DNA of 59,912 nt from BS750m-G77 sp043797735 (lineage in GTDB: Bacteria > Omnitrophota > Gorgyraeia > Gygaellales > Profunditerraquicolaceae): positions 1 through 59,912 of the forward strand of contig JAZDPH010000057.1 in NCBI GenBank assembly GCA_043797735.1, in the 5' to 3' direction. The notes beneath the pieces are model-generated. The model worked only from the letters and a program-made list of their open reading frames with translations, was not told where the DNA came from and did no database searches. Every line of letters begins with the position of its first letter. Within the stretch, counting starts at the first letter, position 1. The position numbers and the translations under genes were made by a program. Shown piece after piece: positions 45,801 through 57,800 of the stretch.

Positions 45801-48800
45801 CAAGGAGCAAGGCAATCTAAAATAACGGCTGCGTATTTACGGGTATTCATATCTCCCTTTTCAATTAGACTCTCTAATAGCGACTGCATTGCGAAAGCTT
45901 GCACTCCTTTATTCGTTAATGCCTGCTTCGCAGCCGATCGAACATCCTTAGGTTCAAAAGGTGCGGTTAACCTTAACAAATGCGTAACCCCATAGGGGCC
46001 GGTTAACCCAAATGCCTGCGCACTGTAAAAACGAATGTCGCCTGATTTATCTGACTTAAAAATATCCTCTATCTTATTAAAGGCGAGCTTTCTGGCCTCA
46101 TCTGAAACATCGACACCAGAGAGAAGCTTACTAATAATCTGAAGGCTAAAAGAATTGAACAACTCCCAAGGCCTAAACAGGCCACTCTCCAAGAATGCCT
46201 TACGTAACTGGCCTATATTTGTAAGATTATCTTTTACTAAGGCATTTATCTGCTTGCGCCGTGTATCCGTAATCTTGCTCCATACTCCAAACTTTAAGAT
46301 AGTCGCCAATATCTCTTGTGCCGCAAAAAGCACCTCCTTATCTTCGGGCCCTAAGGTAGGCCAATCCAACTGATACTCCCGGGCCATCTCTTCCAGATTT
46401 ACGGAGCTGTTCGCTTCCCTATTTTTACCCCCCACCGGCGAGCTTGCTCCCTGCGCCGGGGCCGCTGAAGCGGTGACTTTTGTCATTGCGAGGCGCGCAT
46501 TCGCTTCGCTCAGTCTAAACTCCGCGCCGAAGTAATCTCTGGCTGCCTCCACCGGCGATGTGGCGGAACGATTCATTTCTCTAATAATCCTGATTTCACT
46601 AGGGAATAAAGATTGAGCTCCTCTCGCCTCTAAAATTACCTTTAACAAACCAGGATGCCCACTATAAATTAATTTTTCCACCACCGGATACACATCTTCT
46701 CTAACTCTAGATTTAGTTATGTCTTTTTTTGTTTCTGCTAATACACCAAGATATTCGGCAGCAGCAAATAAGTCAATCCTATGCCATCTCTTACTGCTGT
46801 GATTTCTAAATTTATCGTTATTATTTAAAGTCTCTATAACATCTGCTGCTTTGAGAATTCCTGTAAGCAGCCTTATCTCTTCATCGGCATCCGAAGGCAT
46901 CCGTTCAGGATAAGTATGGTCCTTAACAATAGTATAGATATCCTCAGTCAGAAGGAAACCCATTGTACTTTCAAGCTGCTTAATAATTCCTGCCCCCCGT
47001 CCAGCGTGGTCAAACAATATGAACAAGTTATCTTTAATACCTTCCCGCAAAGAAACTTTCCCTGTCGATTCAATAATCACTAAATTTGTTAGATCCTCGC
47101 TCTTTATGCCTCCTGTTGACAATTTTTTATTTATTTCCTGTTCGATGCATTCTATCACTTGTTGGAATATAGTGGCCCCCTTTGGCCTCGTCTCGATTTC
47201 GTGCTGTTTCTTAAGTTTCTTTATCTCCGAAACCATTTTCCAATTAAGCCCATTATAACCAATGTCGTGCAGTAACGCTGCCACTCTCAATTTCTCTACG
47301 GAAGCTTTTTCCAAACCCATCTCTTCTGCAATTATAACAGCTATCTCAGCAACTCTTTTGGCATGGTTACGATAAATCTCTGGCGGTAAATTTTCATCAT
47401 ATAAATCCAAGACCTGTTCTACGTTCAAACTAGAGCAAGCAGACAAAGGCGAATTCATAGACTCCTCCTCCACCGCCGAGCCCGCCTGCGGCGAGATTTC
47501 GCCGTTCTTTTGCTTCAGCGAGTTGGAGCCCTGCGCCGGGGCCGCTTTATTAGCACTTAGCGCCAAACCGGAAGCCTTCTTAGCCTTAGGAATAACTGTA
47601 CTAAATTTTTTAGCAGTGCCCCACCAAAGAATCTCTTCTCCATGATGCGGAAACCACACTTTTACTCTTAGGTTTTCTTTTAACCCTGCAACTTGAACAA
47701 CCGCGCATAAGCCAATTGGAATATAATTTATTTTATCCCCCGCTCGTGGCAATATCGCAACATTTGCCGGTTCCAACGGCTCTATCTCCGGTGCCGGCAG
47801 AAACTTTCCCTGCTTAATCTCCTTATAATCATAGCCGGCGGCAGTTACTGCTTTTTCCCAGGTTCCAAAATGATACCGGCCAGCGTAATACAAGGAACTG
47901 TGTTTCTCTTGCATATAGGTTACGTTTAGTTTATCGCTGCCTTCTTCTTCGGCTATCCGCTTGATTTCGGATATAACCTTCTTTTTTGACCAAGACCCTA
48001 CCTGCTTAATCTCATCATAATTATAGCCGGCGGCAGTTACTGCCTTTTCCCAGGTTCCAAAATAACGGCAGCCATTATTATACAAAGAGCTGTGTTTCTC
48101 TTGCATATAGGTTACGTTTAGTTTATCGCTGCCTTCTTTTTTGGCTATTCGCTGGATTTCGGATATAACCTTCTTTTTTGACTGGGACTCTGTCTGCCTA
48201 ATCTCATCATAATTATAGCCGGCGGCAGTTACTGCCTTTTCCCAGGTTCCAAAATAACGGCAGCCAGCATGATACAAGGAACCGTGTTTCTTTTGCATAT
48301 AGGTTACGTTTAGTTTATCGCTGCCTTCTTTTTTGGCTATTCGCTGGATTTCGGATATAACCTTCTTTTTTGACCGTTTTTGACGTTTATTTTTTTTCTG
48401 CTCCCCTGGGATTGCACATATCGCTCTCTCTAATGCTTCATTTATATTAGCAATATGTAACTCAAGATCGGATATTATATCTAAATCACCGCGAACATCC
48501 GCTCCTGGAGCATTTAATGCAAGCTCTATCTCTTTAAGTGATAATTTACTATCTCGACTATGCTTTTGGATGAGCTTAGCTGTATGCTTAATTGTCTCCT
48601 TGTATATTTGCGAAGCCATCTCCTGAATTGACATCCCCTGGTCTAATAACCCGGCTGTTTTCTGCTCCTCTTCTCTTAAGCTAATCTCAAGCCCATCAAT
48701 CAACCTGCTAATTATCCCAGTACCGGACAACTTACTCTTACTTAAGGCTATTATATCTAATTTTCCGATCTTGCCTAGTTTTCTCAAAATTACCAAAACC

Positions 48801-51800
48801 TTTGCGTTATAATCTACATCATTAGGATCAAACTCAATTCCCCTGCTCGCATCTTTAGCTATCGTGCTGGAAGAATCAATTTTTCCCCCCGCCGAGGAGG
48901 CGGATTTTACCTGCGAGGCGGGGTTTATAGAGATAGAGGAATGTTTTTTCAAAGAATTTAGTGACGAAGAGCTCTTATTTTTACCAAACTGTAGACGCTT
49001 TACGGAACCCTCGACAGAAGAAGAAGTTACAGAAGAAATACTTTGGGGGTCTTTGCTTTCTAACGTTCCTTTAGACAACGAGCTAGATACAGCGTCTGGA
49101 TTTTTCTCAGATGTGCCAATAGGGAACGTTTCTGTTTTTTCTTCCCTCACCGCCGAGCTGCTCTTCGGCAGGATTAAATGCCTGGTGGTGGCGCTGCGGG
49201 CTAATTCGATAAACTCTGGATCGCCTGCCAGCTTTTCAATTACTCTTAAAACCCTCGGATCGCTATTTAACTTCTTAAGCAGCCTTTCGGCCCAGGAGAT
49301 CATCACAGCCGGGTCAAACTGCGCATGCTCCCTCGTAGCGAGAGGATTAAGAGAAAACAAATTCATTACTTTTATATTTAAGTTGAGCAATGAACAGGCT
49401 CCGGCGCCCAGCAGAGGGCTGGAGAGGGAAGAAATAGGAGAAGCCGACTTAGTATCCAAGCCCAGAAAGAAGGGCCTAAGGAATTCTTCTCTTATATCCC
49501 GCATATCCTGAACAGAACAATCTTCCATATTTCTAGAAAAAAGAACTCCTGAATTAGCATAGATGATTAATTCTGCCGGGAGAAAGAGAAAGAGAAGGTA
49601 ATCCTCCTTCTTTGTAAAGGCAACATATCGCTTCCCATGGCCCTTTTTCTCATCAATTCTGGTTATTTCTTCTTGGCCCTTAGGCTTATTGCTTTTTGGC
49701 AATAGGATTTTAATAAACCGCCCATCAAAACTGGTAGAATTGATCTCTTCGCTCTTCTGTCTATTTAATATTTTACGTAACTTATGGCTCTCAACAATCC
49801 TCTGCCGGTTATCTGTATTACCAAAGTAATTCCTCATAACCCGCCCAATAAAGCCCTGCACAATATCATCACTTAATAAATCTTTTATCTGTACCGTTCG
49901 TTTGTCATTTGGCGCTATGCCTGAAGACCACTCTTGTGCCTCTGAATCATAGAAGAATACACGCCCTGTATTGAAAACAATAAAAAGCATATTTGTAGGC
50001 TTTGCCATATCAATCAAAATCTTAACAGCAAGGCAGCCGCCACGCCCGCTCTGACGCGGAATTAAAGCTACAAGGCCTGAAAGATAATGCCCTAATTGCA
50101 ACCTTACCTTGTTAATCGTCACCCTTACGCTAGGGGCATTTATTTTTATCAATTGCTGATTTTCTAATTTACCTACAAGAATCTTAATTTCTTCGCCAGC
50201 ATCAGATAAGCCTTCCGGTAAATTCTCCACAGCGCTCTCTATGGCCTGCTTAATGGCAGCTAATTTTTCCTCCGATATTATTCTCTTTTTTACTTTAGAT
50301 CTTGTCGCTTCTGCTTTTTCTGCCCATCTCTTAATTTCCTTCTCTTTGGATTCTCTAATTGCCCGCCTCAATCGCAAAAGGTTTGTATATAGATACACGG
50401 CTTGCTTCATTGCCCCATCCAAACCAGTGCCTTCATAATTACTTTCATATCTAACTTTAAAATATTTATCTTGCTCTTCTGTAACCCGCTCAATTGCCTC
50501 AATCTCCTCAGGATTTTCACAATTATTCAATATCAATCTATCTATCCACGCGCCTTCTTGATCAAATAATGCCAACCTAACAAGAGCCCATAGCGCTCTA
50601 TCCCTATATAATAAGCCTTCATTCTCATCATTAGAAAACAAAGAAACTAAGCTGTCTCTTACAAACCGATTTTTCCAATCAAGCCTTTCTTGATAAGTTA
50701 ATACAAAAGCGCCTTGTTCATTTTTTGGATTATGCCAATATATTTCTTTCATCAACTCTAATATATGCCACTTATTTTCTTCTTGAAGAAAGCCTAAATA
50801 CAACCTCAATAAACCTACGCCTGGAAAATTAAAATAAAGCTCCGCCAAAATATCTGTTAGGTCCCTGTTGTACTCGCGAGCCCCTCCAGCTATTCCTTTA
50901 ACTCCATTTCTATGAACCAGTTTCATTTGCGCTTTATTATATTTTTCCTCTTCGAGAGATGATTCGTCTTGAAACCCTGATATTTTAAAATAAGCAGAAA
51001 CTAATTCGGAAAGTCCTTTATTAATCGCCTCTTCTATCCCAAGAATATCCTGCCAGTCTTCATAAAAATCTTCCCATGAGAAATGCCTTATTATCTCTTT
51101 TATAACTTTTTTGAAGGAATTAATAGCTTCTCCGGGACAAAACGCAATTATTTTCTGTCCTTGGTTCGTATATAAATTATCTTCTATTTGTTTATTAAAA
51201 TAATCCTCTATATGGCTCTTTAATTGGCCGGCAATCTGCCCGCAAATTTCCTGTTGATTCGCATTACTAAAAAGTTGATAGATGATATATAAAGCATTAT
51301 AGAAATTGGGCTCTTTATTTCTTAATCCAGCAATAATGGCCTTATTGAAGCTTGTGCGGAATGCTTCTTCTTCAATGATTGTTTTTACAACTATTTTTTG
51401 ATGGGCCTTTGATATTGGGTTTTCATAATACAAAGGATGTATTAAATCTGCTAATTTTTTAATGACTTTATCTTCGCACATAGCCATTATGGCCTGGACT
51501 CTCTTTATCAAATTTTCAATTATTTTTTCTTTCTTATTTGCCCCCTTCCCTGCTGTTTGCTTTACAGAACTAGAGGCAGCGCCGGCGGGAGAACTGCTCA
51601 CTACTGACGAACTAGAACAAGCCATAAGCGGAACTTTGACAGCAAGCGGCGCTGTTGAAAGCGCTTTCCTTGAGCGTAAAAATAAAAGGCCGGAGGCTTT
51701 GCTCCAAATTAAAATAAACCCCGCTGGAAAAGGCCTGTTCCCCGCCAGCCACGGAGGGCAGAACAGAGCCGTTAATATTTCCAGCGGGGCATAGAATAAG

Positions 51801-54800
51801 GAGATTGGGCCGTTTCTATCCTCCACCGCCGAGGAGCTAGAGCGTTCTATAGGGAGGAGGTTATTCTCATTGAGATTATTCTTAGTAAATTTTTGTATAA
51901 TCAATTCAACCTGCGTTTTTGCAGCATCTATAATTTTTACTTCCGGACCTAATGCCTCTTTGATTAAAGATGTTATATAACCATAATGACTGCATCCCAA
52001 AATTAGCGCCTCTATATTTCGTGAGTTAAAATATCCTAAATTTCGCCCTATTAATTCCTTAAGCTTCTTTGCTGCATCCGGACTTTCCAAATTATCTCCT
52101 TCGATTACCATAATAACTTCATCGGGAAATGCCCTAGAAAATATTTTAATTCTCTCATCCAGTCCTGTTAAGGCATCTGAGAAAGCATTACTTTCTATTG
52201 TTCGCGGCGTAGCTACAATTCCAACCCTTTTAAATCCGAATTCTATCACTGCCTTGGTTACAGGCTTAATGAAACCTATTACTTCTCTATTCTTACCCTC
52301 TTTCTCTAAATATTCCTTTGTCATTTGCAAACAAAGTGCTGAAATAGTTCTACAGGCAAAAACAATAGTCTCAGGGTCGTGCATATTTAGACAGGACTTA
52401 ACTTGCGTTAATGTAATACGTTGAATTTGTTCAACCGGTTTCGAGCCAATGGGGGCTACTTGCATATTATAGTAACCTATAGTTTGCAAAGGCAACTGAG
52501 ACAAAATTGCATTAAATACATTAAGGCCGCCTATACCTGAATCGAAAACCATAATATCCTTTTTGTTCTGCTTTATCCCTGAAGAAATGGCGGAGCTGCT
52601 TTCTTCCACTAATGCTACTGGTAAACTGGAAACCCGCGTCGCTTCCGCCGCGCCTGCGGCACAAGCTGATTCTGTTGCCGCCGGACTGCCGGCAGATTTA
52701 ATTCGTCCTACCGTAATTTCAATAGCATTGTCGTCTATTAGTTCTATTTGTTCCAATTCCTCCTTTATATACTCGTCAAGCGGCTTATTTCGCCCTTGGC
52801 CCCTTAAACATTTAGGCACCTCAAGATTTAAACACCACGTATAAATTTTATCTATACATTCTATTCCATCATAGTCTTCTGTAATATTAATTCTCTTATC
52901 TAGTTCCCATAATGCATTAAGGATTGTGTTCAATAGATTCTCTTCTTCCACGAGCGTCTTTACTACAAGCCTCCTTTTTATAAGCAGCCCCGCTTGCCTG
53001 GCTTCTTCATGCTCCTGGCTTCTTACGTCCGCTATTTTTCCTAACCGCTTAAATGCTGCATCCTTCTTTGAATTATCAAGCCTGAAAAACACAACAATAC
53101 AATATCTGCCGGATATCCAATAAGCTTTGATATGCTCAACAGCCCCTCCAAACTGCCTAATAATCCCGGTGATTTCCCTCCTTATCCCCGGCCGGTCGTA
53201 TTTAGGGTAAAATTTTAAATAAACATATCCCTCGGGAACCTTCACTTGTTTTCCTGCGAAAGGCATTGTCTGTTTCATTGTTGCCTTAATATAATTTTTC
53301 TTTTTAATTTCTTCTGGCAAAGAATAGAAAAACTTACTCCCAATTATTGTTAATCTATCAGGAAGAGACGTAAACTCCTTTTGATAAGCCTTCTTATTAG
53401 AAAAAGGAGTGGTTATTTTCTTGCAGGCTGCCGATAGCGCGCTAATTGTAATATTATGTTTCTTAACCGTTTCTTCAATAATTTGCCGAGCTTTCTTACG
53501 AATATCCTTTTTCTGACGCTTGTTTTCTTTGCGGTAATAGTGTGTAATAATAATCGTTAGGAGGCGCTGCAGCGCCATATCGTCTTCTTTGCTTATTGAA
53601 CTGCTTGCGGCCCGATGCCCCTCTGCCGGGCTGGAAGAAATGCTATTCCCGGAGCGGGTAGAGGCAACTATCTCTCTAATCGCCTTTGAGATTTTGTGCG
53701 GATGGTGATGGCTCTTTTGCCGTTTATCTTCAAAATCCCCCCTCACTACCCTTATTCCCATGTACTCTATAACACCTGTCTCGAGCAGGACGTGATACCA
53801 TTTAGGTGCAACCGCGTCGTTGACCAAGGTATAGTCAAGATACTGCGCAGGTAAAGCGGGCTCATCATCTGATTGCTTCAAATAAGCTAATACCGTCTCT
53901 ACTATATCGCCGGCAGTAAAAGTGTCTGGTGTTTCTGCGAAAGATTCCCTGAAATTCCACCATGAGATATTAGGTATTAGAATTTTAAGGGCGCGGGACT
54001 GGCGAATCGCCTTAGCGACTCCCTTAACTGATAGGACAGGAATATAGCTTGTAAAGATACTGCCGGGGCCGATGATTATTACGTCTGCCTCTCTGATAGC
54101 TTCCAGCGCCTCTTTGACCGCCTCAGGCGGCTCAACCTTTTCGTAGGCCTCCCCCTTTCTCTTTACAAAGAATACTCTTGAAATTCTATCTTTTGGATTT
54201 AAATGGTGGCTAATCTCATGTTCTCCAACAATAATCTGGCGCTTCTGAGTTTCACAGGCGATATCTAAATTAGCTAAAGTCACCGGAATCACTTGGGCAT
54301 ATTTACTTACCCCTAAAACATCGCATACCTGCCTAACAGCTTCAGACAAATCGTTTCCTGCTTGAAAGTATTCACTGGCTAAGATGAGGTTGCCCACCTT
54401 TGCGCCAAACAGGTTAAAGTTGGGGCCATCCCTAATTTTCTGCGCGATAAAGTACTCTATAGAACCTTGGAGAAATTCTTTAATATCAAGGGGAAGGCCG
54501 GCGCCTTGAATTTGTATTATCTTCTCCAGCTCCGCCATAAGCTGCTCGTTATCTTTTTCGGTTTCTTTTGCTTTCGGAAATCTATGATTAAATATAGCCT
54601 GAAGTATCGTGCCATACTTAGCCTTAGACAATAAAGTAACTAATCTATTCCGCAGGTCTCCAACCGCAGGCATATCTAAGGCCTTCCGTAAGCGACCTGT
54701 AGTTTCTCCATTATCAAATACAGTTGTAATATTAGTAATCCGAGCCCCCTCCTTCATAAGCCCTTCAACCACTCTCTCTGGGCCAGACCCTCCGCCGATA

Positions 54801-57800
54801 ACGACTACCTTAAGCCCCTTCAGAAGGCCGGGTTTTGAATCTTTACTATCCAGCGGCGAACCGGACTGACGTAGTAGATCGCTCAACTGGCCTAAGCTCT
54901 CAATAACCAAGTCAAAAGGCTCGGCCCTAACCGTGCCATCATCCCGGCTTTCTGCCTTGAATAACTCCCTGGCCTTTTCCAGCTTGCTTTCTCTTTCTCT
55001 ATCCGCCGCCGCGAACATCGCCAGCCGCACACCCTTAATGGCTTTTCTCAACCCGACAATTACCCTCGGCGCGTCATCCACTATTAAAACTTCATCCGCT
55101 GAAAACCCATTATCCTCTATTATCCGAGCCATAGCCTCTATTTTGGCGCTTACCCCATTAGTTTTCTTGCCCTCTTCTTCATTAAGACAAAACCTTATCT
55201 CCTCAAAATATCTCTCCAGCTCGAAACGTTTTAATATAGCTCCCTTGCTTTCATCCGAGGCAGAAACTATAAAAAGAGGTACTGCCAAACTTAACTCTTC
55301 AATCGCCTCTATCGCTTGCGGAGTCAATAAAGATGCGGCTGAATCGGAAAGCAAGATTCCTTCTATCCACTTGTTTCTTAACTCCTCATAGGCCTTTATG
55401 TATGCCCCAACGGCCCTGAGCCCTTTTCCGCCCTGCCTTTCTATATGTTTGATTACCTCCGGCAACATTTCTCTGGTAGGCGTACCCAAGATATTCGCAA
55501 GGAATTCATCTATCCACTCTTCAAAACTACCAATCTCAAGCCCAGCCTCCTCCAACATCGTATGGATTATTTCCCTTAACGCAGCCCGACAAACAGGCAC
55601 TGTCTCCGCGATTACCCCCTCCAGATCACATATAACCATCTTAATCCCGCGCAAGGCAATAGAAACCGGCGAGCTGGATTTGTTTCTTAACGCACTACTG
55701 CATAATAAGAGCTTATTATACGCTGATTCTGACAATATAGATAATTTACAGAATGTTCCGTCAGTATATTGTGACCAAGGAATATCGAATTCTAGCGCGT
55801 GCCCGAACCGTTTTTCCATATACTGCGCTGCCTCATCAGTCAAAAAAAGAATTAACTGTTTGCTTGAAACATCGTAGTCTAAAGAGACAAAAGGGGCTTT
55901 ATCTAATTCGATATTAAGCTTATCTAAAAAACAAGACCCTGTAAATCCGGATAAAACATACTTATTATCCGAAAGCGGCATTAGCGGTATCCCAAAAGTG
56001 ATTGTTCCTCCTGTATGGTCCGGGAACTGAAAGACTAATCTGTTGTTTCTATAATTTAAACTCACTTCTAAACTGTAAGGGCCAATTGACGCAACCTCGT
56101 TTACCCACCAGAGGTAAGCGGGAAGTCGATCAAAAAACTCACTGATAACAATATATTTATTAAGGCCTGGCCTTGGTAATTCTATTTTCTCTTTTTCACA
56201 CTCTGACTCAGATATCAGCTTCCATTTACAAGCTCTAGCATCAGATACAATAGAGTAGCGTATATCTTGGAGAAATAATTCCTGACTATGATAACCCAAA
56301 TGTTTTTCAAGAGCTTCTTTTGCTTCATCTGTAAATATTAGAATATACTGCTCTAAAGATTGATTCCAAAATAACCCGACAAACGGCGGATTCAGCACAG
56401 TTACATCATATCTGAATATACAGTTATCACTTTTAAAAGAAATAACATAACCTTTTTGTTTTCTATTGTAGATAAGGGGTATAGACAGATATTTACCGTT
56501 GGTGAAATTAAACCTTAAGTAATCCGAGCCAAGAGACGCTCGCATGCTATATCCTCCTCTGAGCTCTGCAACTTTTGATACATACGGAAGCTGGCTAAAA
56601 ATATTACGGATATAGGTAATAATTTCTTCCCTTGTCTGACGAAGGAGAAAAAAGTCATTTTCTAACCTCAAAACTGATTCATTTTTTAAGAGATGTCTCT
56701 GTTTGAAAAGTAACAGCGTTAACAGATAACTTACGTCCAATGGCAATAGTAGCTTCAAAGCCCATTTTATGAGCATTTCCGAGAGAGTTTCTTTATGAAT
56801 ATTCCCTAAGACGGCTTTGTCAGGAGAATTAAGGCTATATCCGGCATGTGCACAATTGAAGACTTGGCCTTTAATATTTATATACAGCGATAAATTCCTT
56901 GGATTATTATGGTCATCTATATCATCTTCTTTAACCATAGCTTCTCTCCGTTCCAACCGCGTTGCTGCGCCTTGGGCAATGATCTTCCTAATATTAAAAG
57001 CCTGAGGATATTTTGTATATTTTCCCGCGAGGCCATATTTTGCAATTAAATCTTCTGCTACTTGCATACCCCCTACTGGAGGTATACGAATGTTGTATTT
57101 TATAGCAAGCCTTCTGTTCTTTCTTACATATTGTTCTGCAGACGAAACAATTTCTTTGAGATCCTTTCCGCGCCTTCTCATTGCTTCTTCATGTGCCACA
57201 TCAATAGAAAGCCAAATTACTGTGTTAGCAGGGAATAAATCTATCATATTAAGAAGATAGAAGCCATTAGTCACTATATTTACAGTGCCAATATGCTGAC
57301 AGGCAAACCTAAGTAACTCTATAAAGTTAGGATGGGCGGTAGGTTCTCCTCCTTCTAAAAATAAGGCCGGAAAACCGGAGCATTTTTTAACAAAATTTTT
57401 GAAAAGTTCCGGCGGGAAATCTTTATTTGGTTCCTGGTTTATTACGTCTTCTGCCAAGCAAATATTGCAATCTAAAAGACACTTGTGCGTTAATAAAACG
57501 GTTATTAGTTTGGGATCCATGTCAAGCAAGGAACACAGGTAGCTAAAAATGATATGTTCTTTTTGAGGGGAATTTAAAACTTCTTCAAGAGCCAACAGTC
57601 CATTATGCCCTGTAGGTAAATTATTAAGAAAAAGTTGCTTGCACTCATCATTGTTCCCTCTACCGTTCGACGCGCGCGACTTCAACGGCGAGGCGGAAGA
57701 ACGAACAGGCTCAGCTATCGAGCTGCTGCTGCCGGGAATACCTTTATTATCTAAAAAGTATTCTTGGAACAAGTTCGGCCATTCTGTTAAACCAAGCCCC

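Noticed and set aside
47815..48390. CRISPR array suggested by regular repeats.
   Set aside because: The period is 192 bp with no short repeat and unique spacer pattern, and the units code a conserved 64-residue peptide.
51462..51794. Plus-strand frame of 110 codons ending at the palindromic insert as a gene.
   Set aside because: No start signal, mostly antisense to linkers, and only the palindrome part looks structured.
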